Both the position numbers and the translations under genes were made by a program. From Acanthochromis polyacanthus (taxonomy: Eukaryota; Chordata; Actinopteri; Pomacentridae), in NCBI RefSeq assembly GCF_021347895.1, contig NC_067125.1, forward strand, positions 23,539,621 to 23,603,620: a DNA stretch of 64,000 nt, written 5' to 3'. Below the pieces are notes generated by a model. The model saw only the letters and a list, made by a program, of their open reading frames with translations. It was not told the DNA's origin and made no database searches. Below are positions 48,083-62,199 of the stretch, in pieces (the first letter of the stretch is position 1; each line of letters begins with the position of its first letter).

Positions 48083-49489
48083 GTAGGTTTTTGGCGCTGT
48101 GGTGTTGTTGTAATGTCCCTCTGCCTCCTGTCCTTCCCTTCAGCTCAGGAACTGCGACAATTAAACTCACATTTTTGGCAGTTTGGGCTTTAATAACCGT
48201 TAAAGGTCGTAATCTTGACTGTAAACACAACTACTCTTCTTGTTAAATTGAGGTTACATAATTGCTGGTGTTTGGTATGGTAGCTATCAGAGCTGGAAAA
48301 AATGACCCTGGCTCATACAGTCACATACAGATTCAGCTCAGGTCCAATAAATATATGTATCCGGGCTGTGTGTTGACAGAAGCCCGTTATGTGCCGCCGT
48401 AGGGGAAAGTGTCACGGAACTGGATCACAAGTCTGCCTGGTTATCGACATATGTAGGCGGGTTCCTCACCTTGAAGAGTACCGAAGACATGTTACGAATC
48501 TTAAGCCACTCGACATGCGGTTGGGTCACCAGGCTGCACGTACTTCAGTTAAATTCAACTTAAAACATGTCCTTGGTGCATAATTACTGTCCGTTTGTGT
48601 TGTCAACAGACAGCTGCATGAACACAAAGTTCACACTTGATGTGTGTTTGTAACCTTAGCGGTTCAGATACTAATTAAGCAGGAGACCAGAACATGAAGT
48701 AACCCTAACATTGGCCATTTCTGAACTATGCTCCTCTGCCGATGACATCATTTAACGGATCTGTTTTCATAGTTTTGTTTTGAGGTCACCTATAAAATGA
48801 ACGGACAATGAACGTGTCGGGGTTACATGTGAGTGATTTTGGTCTGTGAGTGCAGCCAAGGTTGGAAAAGATGATCCTGCCTGAGGTAATCATGTTGGTC
48901 ATGCTCATGCAAAGTAGCCTGGCCCTTATATTAAGATGTAGTTCTATTGGTGACATGTTGTAATTGCACACACAGGGAAAACACACTTCTTGCTTGGTGC
49001 ATTTTACCCTATTGTGGACCAGAGGTCTTCAGTTACTGAATAATCACACTTTACTTTGTCATCATGCTCAGAGAGTAGTGTTGTTGTTTACCTGTGAATA
49101 AAATGTGTGTTACCTTTGACAGCTTATGTTCCCTTCACTACTTATTGTACATTTTAGACTAGCAATATAATATAGAAAATATCTGCTATGCATCAAAATA
49201 AGACTGTTAAAACAAATAGATGCAGTTGTAGCCTGCGGGCTTAGAAAAGAAAATGTTTCTAAAAAATTACGTTGTAGCAGTCCTAGAAGGCTGAAAAAAC
49301 AGTTTCCAGTGGCCATAAAGGGGCGTAGTGTACCAGTGTCTTAGTAGCCGGGGGCACATCTGCTGTGTGCAGGTGGTCCGGGGAGGGGGACTGAAGTCTA
49401 GCTGAATTCAGAGTATTTCTCAGTGCTGGCCGCTCTCAGTGGGTTGGCCTCCACAGCTGCAGAGCGGGATCAGTTGGAGTCCAGCTCAC

Positions 49490-49825
49490 TTATACTCTCA
49501 TTTCCGTGTCTGAAAAGAACACCCACTGGTGCATCACAATTATTACATTCAGTCCAGCAGCTGTCTGACCAATGAGCCCAGCCAGAGTTTTAACTGCAGA
49601 GCAGGGTCCATTTTTAGGAAGTTCCTCCAAAGATTTACCGATGTGGGGGTCTATATTCATCAGAATTGTAATGCTGGTAGCCAGAGACATCACTAAATCT
49701 CCTTCACTGCTTGTTCTTACTGTGAAACATTTGACTGATGTACCAGTTTGTTGACTCATTGTGGTCATCAATGCCAGAACCTGTCTGTGTTGTTGTCTGC
49801 AGCTTACAAAGTTAAAATCTTGCAA
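49490..49825 (-). CDS. Unassigned 111-codon frame, possible exon
   Basis: The frame reads MSQQTGTSVKCFTVRTSS, then NIDPHIGKSLEELPKNG and CSAVKTLAGLIGQTAAGLN, ending TEMRV and a stop. Its composition is protein-like and it lies in a slightly richer-GC patch. A polypyrimidine-poor but possible acceptor, CTGCAG, precedes QQHRQ on the minus strand, so it could be a terminal exon of a minus-strand gene or a retroposed fragment. No family is recognised, and a 60-codon frame overlaps on the other strand. Chance is a real alternative. Confidence 0.2.
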   Translation of the reverse strand: MQDFNFVSCRQQHRQVLALMTTMSQQTGTSVKCFTVRTSSEGDLVMSLATSITILMNIDPHIGKSLEELPKNGPCSAVKTLAGLIGQTAAGLNVIIVMHQWVFFSDTEMRV

Positions 49826-52800
49826 TTCATGATTATATTTCTCAATTTTTATGTGTTTTCAAACACTGTAGCGGGACAGTTAAAATGACATTAGGAAACA
49901 GAAACCATGGCTGTCGGTGAGAAGTGGTCAGTAACAGTTGAGCTCAGAGCCAGTGAGTTTGGTGACCACCCACATGTTGGTCAGGTTTCCCTGGTGACCT
50001 AGTCAAAGAAAAGACCTTTTATTGTGGGTCAGTGTACATGGAGTGTGACCGCATGCAAGTAACCCATAGTTGGAGGCAAATGGTTCTATTTTAGATCCAG
50101 ATATATGCGGTTAATGGTGAACAGAAAAGCAGCAAGATTTTGTGTGCCTAGCCAGAAAATGCTTGCCATTACTTTAATAATTACATAAAGGTTAATGGAT
50201 CGTAAGTTTTTTCATCATTAAATCTCCTGTTGAGCCAAGGAGATCAGTAGTTTAACCACTATTGTTAAGCCAGACAATTTCCTGTAAAGTAGGACTGGCA
50301 ACATGATGAAATGCTGAACTGTGTTGAAACATATTGTAGAAATCTTAAACATGGCATGTAACGCCAACTGAAATGAATAGATTGGTAAACTGACAGAAAA
50401 GGGTCAGCTGCTTTGATAATTGATGAACTTGTGTCTTTTTCAAAGCAAAAAGGCAAAACATTCTGCATTTCCAACCTTTCTAGCATGAGGATTTGTTGTT
50501 TTTTTGGGTTTAATAATGTAATAATCATACTCATTGTATTGTCCATTACACAATGCAGTCAAACTAGGTGTAATTACAACAGGTATGCAGTGTAGAGGCT
50601 CAATATTGTTCTGAAAAAATTGACTCCTGTTTTTCTCTCTGTCAAAGGGATATACCACAGTCAAGCTTCTGACCACTGTCCACAGGTTTACACAGCATTC
50701 AGTATTTGGAATAAATCTTCTTTATCTTCCTTATCGGTCTGCGTTTGTTATTAACTCGAGACTTGTTTGGTTCAGATAATCTATTCTTATATCTTTAACT
50801 GCGTCACACACCACGTAGTGACACCTCTGACGAAGACGGAAGGCTCCGTTGAAACACGCCAGGTATATTTTTGACAATATTACTTGTGTGATCACAGAAA
50901 AAAGGTTAAACATTATAGTAACTTTAGACACTATGAACTTCATTGGATCAATATTATGATATCTGCTAATCTTTTCTCTACATTTTTGCTCAGTGGTGAT
51001 TTAATGCTAATCATATAAAGCAGTCTGCACTTACATCTGCCTTGCCACTCAACAATAGCGTCTTGGACAGCAGCACAAACAGATGATGTTCACTGTGATG
51101 TATTACCAGACTCAAGCAGGCTTCACGTCCCAGAAGCTGCTTGCCACAGTGCAGGGAAATAAACAGAACTCACCACTTGCTTGCATGACTGGAAAGCGCA
51201 ATTCAGCATGATTTAAAAATGATCAGCAGTGAAGTTTGTAAGATGTGTTGTTAACACTGTAGGCTAAAAACATACAAAACATTAGTGTGGTCCTGGAAGA
51301 TTCAGAATCAAAACAGTCTCCAGAGCAACCCTCCTACACTGATGGCTCTGACAGCCCAGATTGTGTCTTGCTGCCTTACAAATTGTATTCATACTAGTGG
51401 CATGAGCTTCCCACTCATTACACAACCTCCCTTCAAACACACACTCTCACACAGATCCAGTGCACACACTGTCTAGTCAGTGGCAGATTTACCCCTCAGC
51501 CAATCACTTTACTGATTGGTGATTTGTCTATCGTTGTTTATAACCCCTGCATTGTGGTGGTGAGTTTACATCTGCAGTGTTGTCAGCTGCACCACAAACA
51601 TAAGGTTGATTTACCTGGGTGCTGCATCGCTTTGACAGAGGATATTGAGATTGACTATTGTAAAATGTGCAGCATATGCAGATGCATGCAAGCAGAACTG
51701 CTGTGGTATGAAGTGTGAATACTTCCTGTGCGAACTGGAAGTAAGACACTGACTCGCAATGGAGGAAGCTGAATGGTTTTACTGAGACACTGTGGTTGCA
51801 TAGTGCACACCTTTAAACTTGACTGTCAAAAGGAAGTCCTGAATACATGCTTCAGTCTCTAGAGCAATCACTTTCACTGGAATCTAGAATCGGTTTCAGC
51901 TGCACATGGTTGATAAATACATGGAAACCCAGCATAGAAATTGTGTCTTAGTTAGGCTTCAGTGCTTCTTGTCTAGATTTTGCAAGTGTGTGAAATTCTT
52001 CTGGAGCGCTGAGCAGCATTCGCCCAAAAGAAATGTTCTCATGTTATGTTTTGATGATGGTGGTGGAGAGCGCTGTCAGATGCATTGCTCCATCGTGTTC
52101 GTTTGGGTTGAGATCTGATCTGACAGCATATGTTTCATTCATTCATCATTTTCGTCAAACTGTTCAGGAAGCGCAAATGTCTGTGGAGGCATCTGCACTG
52201 GTTACACTGCAGTGATTTCCACACATGCACTGCAGCCCTGTGGTCATCCAGGCACTGCCCAGAGGAGCTGTATGCCAGATAATGAAAAAGTCAGAATCAG
52301 CTGGACCAGAAATTAAACAAACTTTCCCCCCGGTAGTTCAGTAGTACAGAATGCGTGTAGTGTCTGATTACGCCCATGTGTTGATAGAGCATGACATTGT
52401 CCAGAGAATTCACAGGAGTTTTATTTGAGATGTTCTGTGGGTAAGGACTGGCCGCAAAATCATCAGTCCATTTCAAGGAATGGCAAGAACCCCGTTGTTT
52501 ACGATCCTGCACTCTCTTCCCAGATGATCCCATTCATTATTGTGTAATCCGTGGCAAAGACGGGTCAGTGATATACACCCCCCAGATAATTAGGAATGTT
52601 CATCATGTGTTAATGTGACTGTCACAGCACACACTCCACTACCCACTATGACCTCAGTTAGAAACACAGTAGCCATTGAGAGTATGTGTAAAATCATCAA
52701 CTAGTTTGTGAATTCTTAGTCTTTTTGATCCTTATTTTTGGCACAGGTTAAACCAACACAAATATACCCACAATTGCTGGGAAACCTGAATAGCGAGATC

Positions 52801-55708
52801 ATGGTAATAGCTGTATTAAAGCATTCCCATATTGATTTTTCTCAAGCCTAGATTATGCATATCCACATAACCCAGCTCCAGTGTTCTGTTTCAAAACTGC
52901 CCCTGACAGGAAGACAGATCAACCAGTCAACTTGTTGGATTTTCAGACTCCACAAAGTGTTATCGTGATGTGAACCCAGCTGCTCCTGAGCCCCAGTGAC
53001 CTACAGTTACTTAAACTAGGCATCTTCTTCATTTTTTATTGACAATGTAAGGTTGATCAGAACATGCAACAATGATGTTTAAAGTATTTTTATTAGTTTT
53101 TTTTTCATATATTGACTGACAGCTGTAACAAATTAACAGCTGTACCTTTTCTCCCTTGCACTGTGATTTTCACTGCATCTGTAACAGCAGTGCAAGCTGC
53201 TAGCTAGCATCTATCTTCTGTTTTGGTTGAGGAACCCATAACACTTTCCATGAAATACACTTGTGGGATTTAGTTGAACGAGCATTGAGCATTGTAAGCT
53301 GAGCTTGAGTGACTCATTTTAACAATGGCAACAAGCTTCTTTTTTTCCCCTCAAACATCAACAATAACAACTACAGCTCCTGTGCATCTTTCACCTTGTA
53401 AATGCACTATCAAAATCTTCTACATTCAGTAGCTTTTTAAAAAAATTGCGTGAAGTTGTCCTTTATAGATTTGAAAAGCTAATGCCAGCAGCTACCTCCT
53501 GAGACAGTTACCCCTGAGCTGCTTGTGTATTATCACCTCACTCTGATATTTTTGCAGCCTTTTTAAATAAATGCTGTCCTTGTCAGAAGTCAGAGCAGGG
53601 CAGTTTGTTTCATGTTCTGTATCATTCTGAACAAGTTAGCCTAATGCTTTAGCAAATTGCTGTTAAGCAAACACTCCCTCTGTTATTTTTTATTCCTTTG
53701 CTTGTGATTTCATGGGTGTGTGAGTGATCTTTTATGTGGGAAAAAAGGATTCAGGCATAACATTACTTTCAACACACCTCATTAATTTGGCGCAAACATT
53801 TAGGCTGACTGTGACTATAGTACAACTCAAGACAAATATTTTGCCGTCGCTACAGGCCCAGTGATTAAACAAACATTAAAGGAGATGGGTTTTGCCAGGG
53901 GGGGGCTTCTCCTGTCTCAAGAAATGTCAGATTGCCTCATCTTTAATTCCATTCTGAACACGCAAAAAGGTCCCTGCAGGCCATAAATAGTGTGACAGGT
54001 GTGTAAGCAAATTGAATCCCCCAGGAACCTAGGATTGACTCAAGGTTTGTACAAATAATGGGGGAGGATGACGACTGTGTTTGCATTTATCCCCAGTTTA
54101 TTTGCACTGTAATCCCAGGAGATAATGCATGGATGCAGGGGTACAGTAGCCATGCATTAAGAATCTGAAATGCTGCTGAATTAGTTTGCACACACTCCAT
54201 CATGATTTTACTTCAGTTAGAATGTGACTGTCTTGCCTGATGAGAACATTTAGTGTATCTGTTTTATGGTCTAGCTTGAGGTAGATTGGGTTTGTTCATA
54301 AGATCTGATTTATGACGGAGCCTGAGGGCCAGAGGTCGTGGACAGGGGAACGGCTATGGTCCTGCTGACTGATCCTGCAGGAATGTCCCAGATTACAGAT
54401 CAAATTTGGATGAGAATGGGACATTTTTCAGTGACAAGATGACAGTTTGAGACCAGAGCTGCACAAACTGACTTGTGTCTCTCTGTAACATGTTAAAGTA
54501 GGACTGTAAATATGGATGACAGCATTGTATGTCACAAGATTTTGAAAGTTCGTGTTTGGATTTGAAGTACTTCTAATTTTATGTGACATTCAAGAACCCA
54601 GCAGATACTGGATCTCAGATCTTTCAGAAGCAAAAAGATAATTGCCATTCCTTCCATTTTAACTGATATAAAATATAATTTGAGCTAAAACAACTACACT
54701 AAAACAGTAATCTCTTTGATTTTCCAGGTGAAAAAGAAGGGCACAGTGTTAAATTCACACTGGCCAATTTACTGTGTCATAGCAAAAGTAGTGTATTTAT
54801 CAAATGTTGTTACTCTCCTTCCTTCTGTTCATCCTGCTTTGCTTTCTGTCGCACCAAGATAAGCACTGCAGTTGACAAGTCATGAATGTCTCAGCTGTAC
54901 AGTGTGTACGTAAAGAATAGAAAGAAGTTTATGGGAGAATAGCATTTGGATTAACTAACTGCCAGATCATAAGTTAGCTTTGATGGGCTCCTTGAACCAA
55001 AATACAAGCAGCTCTACTGTCCCTGCTGCTGCCACGATGGCTGGCTTTGTTTGTTAACTTGCTTGTTTTGAGTCTTCAACAATGGATAGTGAGTTTTTTT
55101 TGTATGAGCTGTGGTAGGGCACTGTCTGAAGTGTTGTTTCGAGAGGGTAGTGTATACAGTGGCTCCACAAGCTCCAAAAGACAGTGAAAAACTGTATTCT
55201 CTACATTCACGTCAGAAAATATAGTGTCAATTAGCTGTCAAATAGTTGCACCCACAGGGATGCACTAACTTTTAAGCACTTTCACAACCTGACGGGGCAG
55301 TTCCTCTCAAGATTTTCCATGTTGGCAAGCAGAGAACATCTTGGGCATTTAGCTAGCAACAAACCACCATGACAAAGACTTCTGTGATGCTTAATGGCCT
55401 CCACATAGTGCCTGTGTGTTTAAGACGAGTGGGTATCGTATAAGACAGTACTTCTGATTCCTAGTGATATATGCAGGGCTTCAGACTAACTTTTCACTGG
55501 TAAAACTGTTGCGATTAACTTTCTCATTTGGTCGCACCTCCTACTTTGTCTCAGGCAAAACGCATCTCTTGCTGAACATCTTCTTATTGAGAGACACTAC
55601 AATTTACCAATGTTACTTAAACGCCCCACATTACAGGCTGTGGTAGATGCTGCTGGGTGGCTGCAGTGCTACAGGTGTGTGATTTTTTTGAAAACAGTTC
55701 AACTAGGG

Positions 55709-56540
55709 CAGGGGTCGGCAACCTTTAACACTCAAAGAGCCATTTCGACCCGTTTCCCACAGAAAAAAAAAACACCGGGAGCTGCAAAATCCTTTTGGCA
55801 TTTAAAATAAAGACAACACTGCATATATCGCTTTTTACCTCTATGCCCTTGTTAATCAGTCATGATTAATTTATTACAAAGCCTCTAATTGGATAGATTC
55901 ATTTTTTTAAATTGTGTCCTACCACTAATATTTATCTTACTTGGTTAATGTCATTTTTGCTCTTGGACCTCATATGTTACGTAATGTTAGCTGGAAATCA
56001 ATAATTTGCGAATGTCTATTTAACTTGTAAAATCTATTTATCTTAAGCTAATAACTTTTCTCCGGTAAGTCACTGCCCTATTTTCCAAGACGACACTCCT
56101 CTGACTCTCTGACCTGCTGACTGGATGCTGGACGTGTTCTTGCGAGTAACGTGTATTACCTTATCAAAGAGTAGATACTGAGCAAGACAATTATCCGTAG
56201 CTTACCCTAGTACTCATGAGTACTTTTGACTCAAAGACAAGACGTAGCTTTCTTGGAGTGGAGCTTTAATATACAGGCTTGCCATTCTTGAGTACAAAAC
56301 GATGTGAAACTACAGGCGTTGCTTCTCCATCTTCTCTGCACCAACTTTGCGCTCTCATGTCCCAGGGGAAAACCGCAGCACATCCGGTGGAGTGACGCGT
56401 CAAAGTAGGAGCAGTAATTTCACAATAAAACTCTATATTAAAATGCATTGAAATGCGCCTGAAAGGCAGAACAATTTATTTTCCAAAGTTACAGGGAGCC
56501 ACAACAGAGGGCTGAAAGAGCCGCGGGTTGCCGACCCCTG
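55709..56540. mobile_element. Non-autonomous hAT element (832 bp)
   Basis: Ends CAGGGGTCGGCAACC and GGTTGCCGACCCCTG are perfect inverses. Flanks AACTAGGG (55701-55708) and AACTATGG (56541-56548) match at seven of eight positions, an 8-bp hAT-type duplication. The subterminal text ('tcaaagagcca' and 'tgaaagagcc') is typical of a widespread fish hAT family. No transposase. Confidence 0.9.
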
Positions 56541-56589
56541 AACTATGGCATTGTTAAGTTTGTCCCAGATGAAACGGAGTGATTTTTTT

Positions 56590-57145
56590 CTAGCCTAGCT
56601 TAGCTAGACTGTATTCCCGTTATAAGGGATATACGGGAAAAAGGTCTAGCCCTCCTCCACTGACACATTTTGACAGGTTTTCAAGCTCCGAGCAGATCAG
56701 ACCGAACCAATCAGAGCACCAGAGGCGGGAGTTAACGATGCGTCATCTTCAGGGCCGAGTTGGCGACCGCAACAGAGCGAGGTTTCTCTCGTGCGCTTTC
56801 CTCTGTTTTGCACGGGCTGAATTTGTCCTTAAAACCTCAACAAGAAGCAGCTCTTGAAGCTTTTCTTTTTAAAAAGGATGTATTTTTAATTCCAGCAGGC
56901 TGTACGATAGAATGCGTAATGCTGCCCTCCACTGTTGAAAGGGAGAGCTTAAAATTTTCTCAGGACCCCTGTACGGCGAAGGAAGCTGTTAAAACTACAA
57001 AACATCATGGCGGAAAGGCAGTTGTTAGGTCGCTTAGTGATTGCGTCACACATGTGTTACGCTGATTGGCTCTCTCCAATTCAAGCTGTGATCGGTAGTC
57101 CCGCCTCTGGGCTAGATTTGGTTCAATGGAGCAGTTCCAGACTGA
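56590..57145 (+). mobile_element. Deleted element that carried a RecQ-like helicase gene (copy 2)
   Basis: Holds ACCAATCAGAGC before the frame, a helicase-like N-terminus, then a non-coding right part ending GGAGCAGTTCCAGACTGAC, matching the right part of copy 1 (GGAGCGGTCCCAGATTGAT). TCCCGCCTCT near the right end is inverted relative to AGAGGCGGGA near the left, suggesting subterminal inverted repeats. Boundaries approximate. Confidence 0.5.
56760..57065 (+). pseudogene. RecQ-like helicase N-terminal remnant
   Basis: The frame reads (M)ATATERGFSRALSSVLHG, then LKPQQEAALEAFLFKKDVF and LIPAGC. The start triplet is TTG where copy 1 has ATG. LKPQQEAALEAF corresponds to motif 0 of RecQ helicases and FLIPAGC to the beginning of Walker A, but GKS and all later motifs are gone; the next residues are unrelated. 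It aligns with the 14020-14358 frame (MATEDNN.., LKEEQREALCAF.., FLPTDFGKS). Broken twice over: lost start and deleted core. Confidence 0.5.
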
Positions 57146-60100
57146 CTTTATGTGTACTTGTAATACACAATATAAAGGCTGTCTGGTCCCCAGGCAAATT
57201 TTTTCTACATGCGCTCATTTCAAGGTGCAGTGCATGTAGGTGCACTCTGCATTCCACAAGAAGATCACATCGTTCAGCATAAATACCACAGTACACTGAA
57301 GTTATAACAGTATTACTTAGTTTCCACCACTGTGGTAAACACAGTAGCTGCCTGTGCTGGTCAGAGCGACACAAATACTGCTTCATGATCATCATGTATT
57401 AGCACAATGCAACCACTTGAAATTTTAACTTGCGCATTGTGCTAAAAAATGTAGTAAATGTGACGATTTTGGTTGCAGTCTGGAGCCCTGGATATATATA
57501 ACAGATGTTATGATATGACTTAAACAGTATTATCAGCACAAGACACATGTCCACTGTGTTATCACTTAAGTGAGTATTGATTGATAATGTTGCCCATTAT
57601 TGACTGAGAAAATTATTCAAAATCTTCCTCGCTAACATCGTACCACAAATATAGAGAAGACTGGACTTATGCCAATACCAGTAAGTTACAAAACATCTTG
57701 CTTGGGGACATCCCAAAATAAAACATGATTTCTGGAGGGAAAAAAAGGCAACAGAGTCAACAAACTCACTGTGTTCATCTTCAGAAAGTGTTTGACAGAT
57801 TGCCTATGCTACATGGAGTGATCCTTCATCTACTAATCACTGGAACATTTAATCGAAGAAACCTTTTAACCTGGCTGCTGTTCTTATCAAGCAATTAACA
57901 TCAGGACGGAAAAATGAGTGGAAGTCCTGGTTTCCTGCTGTTACATTCTGCTGTCACAGACCTCTCACATCAGGGCTTCATGAGGTGCAGTCACCTTCAT
58001 TATTAAGTGTTTGATGTGGTTTGGTTTCACCGTTACTCCATGGAGAGCAGCCTCAACCTCCGCTGCTTCTCCTAACAGATCAATGGGAAAAATATCCTGC
58101 GAGGAGGATGAAATATCAGTAGCAGGAGAGAAGAGCGTCAATTAATTTAACACAAACGCATATCAGCCCCGGTGTGAGGTGTAACGTGACACTGCTGTGA
58201 ATCTCAACAGCAGTTTATCAGTCAGGCCGTCAAAGCACTTTACCTCTGAGGGGATTTTTTTTTTTCCATTTCTGGTTTTTGCTGGTTTGTCAGTCATGCT
58301 ATGCAAAATGTTTAAGACAGAAATACACAAAATCACCCAAATGAAACAGCTTCTTGCAGTGTCCTTAATAATTAAGGTCCAATGCAGTGTTTGACAGTAT
58401 TTTGTTTTTTGCATAAATCTATCTTATATTTAGGGTCAGAACATTATGCATTCACCTAATGTTTAAGCAGTCAAGTTTCATGTATTAAATAGCAAAAAGT
58501 ATTGAAAAACTCTAAGGCCTTGATCTAGTTTTTCCTCCTACATGTTCCTTGATCATATAGTTCTTGTTTTATACAGATTTCTTCCAATCCTAAACTGGTT
58601 TGTTCAGGCAAAATTGTTGCACTTTGATGTTTCAACAACATAAACATCTGAGAAACTTTCTTTTCTTTTTGCTAGTGCACCCAATGTCTGCTTTTAATCC
58701 TCTGAACCCTCTTCAGAAATAAGATGCTTTACTCTTTTTTTGTTTAGTTTTTCTTCTGTCACTATCAGAAACATGGATATTAGTGCTTGTACTGAATCTG
58801 AAAAGAGATCCATCCAGTGATTAAGAATCAGAATCAAAGACTAGTGACTCCATTGTGCACAAACCTTAAACAAATCATGCAGGGAGAATTTCTTTAAAGA
58901 AGCATAAATAACACTGTCTCCACTGACACTGGCTCTCAACCCTGACAAAGCTTTATCAAGGCCTTTGGAGTCTGTGCAAAATAAGGCAGCTCATATAGGT
59001 TCCGCTTAAAGTTAACTATTCATTGCATTATTTCTTAGAGCATCCTCACTGTACTTAAGGCTTAGGACTTTCAGAGCAGATGTGGTGTAATTTTGCTATG
59101 AAGGGATATACATTATATATCCTGAAATCTAATGAGGAAGTGAGAGATTCACAAGTTTGAGCAATTATAGATTTAATAATTCAGAGATTAACACTGCTTT
59201 TAATACATCTTTACTCTCTTTACATGTTATGTAAAGCACTAAAATTAATAATTGTATGAGCAGTTCTGTCTAATTTGGCTTGACTGACCTGTAGCAATAG
59301 CATCTCAGTCATCTCTGAATCATCCATTGTTACCCATTGTTACTCACTTCCACTCCTTTTATTCCCACCTCTCATCTCTCCATTTTGCAGTGTTGACTGC
59401 CATGTTTCTTTTCACTGAAACTCAGTTGTGCTCTGATTGAATGGTCCGTCTGTAACATTTTATGTAGCTGCTGTTTTGGTGAGGTCTTCCTTAAAACAGG
59501 ATGTTAAGTCTCAGTGAGACTTGCCAGGAGTGATTGATCATATGTAGCTTTAAAAGTGGATCTGTAGGTGGACGTTCCCTTTAAGTGCAGTTGCGGCAGC
59601 CTTGGGGAAACAGCAGGGCCCTTCTGTACTCCCACTAATAGACTAAAGGTGTTGGCAGCCTAGCGTGCTTTGTGAATTGCCCCTCCCTGTAACACTGAAT
59701 CACCAAGGAGAAGACACAGAGATGTGAGATTTGTGGGTGGGCTATAAGAAATGACAAAGACTGATGACAGGAAAGCAAAGAAATACACCATGTCACATGC
59801 TGCACTGTAAGACCTTTTCTACAGTATTTTCTACATTCCTTGGGCACAGCACAGAGCCTTTATCTGCAGCTTAGTCTTGCATGAGCTCCTTCTCACAGGG
59901 AGGCTAATACAAGGAATTAGCTGTAATTTTTCTGTTGTGAAACGCTCCTTTCTTGTATAACTACAAGTTAACAGTTGAGGATATTTGCTTAAAAGCAACA
60001 ACAGCCACTTGGCTCATTAAGCATGAGCAACCCACTGAGAAGAAGTTGGCAACATGGTGTTGGAGGGGAAGCAGATGGTAGAGTGGTGCATTGGCTTGGC

Positions 60101-62199
60101 CTGGTCTACCCCAACCTGGCTAAATAGATTTCAATACAGTGTACAAAATATGGACCTGTTTTCACAATGGCACAAGTAGTATTGTTGATATTGGCCAAAA
60201 TATGAAATATCAGCTTTGGACCAAAATGGACATTGACAGGCAGAGATGGTTATCAGGTTAAATGTCTACAGTTTTGTTTGTAAATGTTACAAAAAAAAAT
60301 TATGTCATGTTTTACCTGGTAAGTGGAAGTACTTTTTAATTTTTTTTTTGTTTCTCGCAGTATGTAAGCAATTGAAAAGCATTGTGTCTGTACCTGTCAG
60401 TGGGCCATCATGACAGGGGTATAAGGGCTAAGGATAATATTCATTCCACCACAGGAGAGACTTGATGTTCTCTGCATCTAAGTTGGAAAAACTATACCTA
60501 TACTGGTATCTGTATTGACAAAAATGAGTTGGAAAATAACAGAAAATTGGATATTCAGTGCTGTGTGCCCTAACTTAGAATAGCATCACCAGCAGCTTAC
60601 CCATACTTGTATGTTTGTGGTACTTGCGTACCTGTAATAAATCCACATTTTTGTGAAACAGTGAAATTGTGTAAAGTCCATGAATTTGATAGCATTTAAT
60701 GATTTGAAATACAATTTTGACTCAATTTACCAGGTTCAAGCCATTTCAGATGCCTCATTAAGGTCCAGCTTCTCAACTAAAGTTAAAAGTAACATTTCAA
60801 TGATATTAAATAATCTTTATTAGTGATTTTGAGTTCTGGGCTAATTCAAATCCACAACCTCTTCAACCAGAAAATGAGATGAGTGCCAGACAATATGTAT
60901 CTGACACATTAAATAACAACTGTATCGCTTATGTTAAATGATTCTTTCTGAAACTGGCAAGATGTGGTCGGCTAAATCATTTCTCAAGAGGGTAGTCACC
61001 ACTACGTTGGTCTTGTCAAGCACAATGTACTTGTGGCTGTAGAGTGAATTAGTGTGTTCTCTTGCAAATGATCTTGGACTTGCAGAGACCACATTAACCA
61101 GACAATAACCAAAAGTTATATATGGGATATATATTGAAGTTCTGAAAGTTGTTCTCTGCTTTGTTCTTTTCTAATAAAAAGATTGAAGAGAGAAAAGGCT
61201 CATATAAGAGATTCATCAGTGCAAGACCAGATGTGGGTGTTTGTGTTCAGTGTAAAGAGAATATGGAATTCAGGGTATGAATGTTGCTTTTTCTGACTAC
61301 TCAAAACGTGAGATCAATTTTTTCTTTACAGATTACTCAGATGCATAATTAAAAAACACACACACAGTAGTTTTATGTCTATTGTCTGCCAAAATTCAGC
61401 ATCTTCAACTTTTATATACAAACATGCATCTTTCAACTTTTCTCCTTCATGTTTCCAAGTGGCAGTGATACTAGACACATGGCTTTCTCTGTTTTCCTCA
61501 CCTCATAACTCTTGTTTTACCTCGGTCTATCATTCTCTCTCTTAGTTTCCTTTGCATCCTTGGACTGGGGGGATTTTTTTTCTTTTGCTGGATAGAGTTT
61601 CCACAGTCAGTCTGGTTGTTCCACCGTTTGTGCATTAAATTGAACCTTCTTTTTCCAGGAGATTTTGAAATTGCATAGTGAAAGCGAGGCTTGTAGAGAA
61701 GCAGTCTAAACATGGATGGTGTTATGCTTTGTGCAATCAACATTTCATAACAATAAGTTGAAGCAAATGTCCAGTGTCGGTCTAATAGATTTTATTCACC
61801 AGGCATGTTGCTGGGATACAGAAACCCCTTGAGTAACATCCCTAAGTTGGAATCCTCATATTGGCTAACCACAATAGAGATGATGTTAGATGTAATAACT
61901 TTGTGATATTTAGTAAACCCTTTTGTTAAATTTCTGTGGTAGCATCTCCGTCCAAATGTGTAGTCTCTTATTTTAAGACTTAGTCATTCATGTCTTATTC
62001 CTTGTTGTTGATCATCCTGCTTTCAAATTTAGTGTTTCTTAGTGTGGGGTTTTTGTTGGGGCCGGGCATAGACAGAAATTGTTGATTTCTGCATTCATCA
62101 GCAGTGGATTCCCCTGGAGGATTTCAAATGTCTTTTAAACACTATGGAAAAACACTATGGAAAAATCATCTTTTAGGACTTGTTCTTAGTGTTTTTGCA

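Noticed and set aside
47719..48230. Two minus-strand frames of 95-97 codons over the CpG-rich segment
   Set aside because: GC-rich sequence has few stops; the CCAAT boxes and donor fit a plus-strand promoter and exon better, and neither frame shows a domain.
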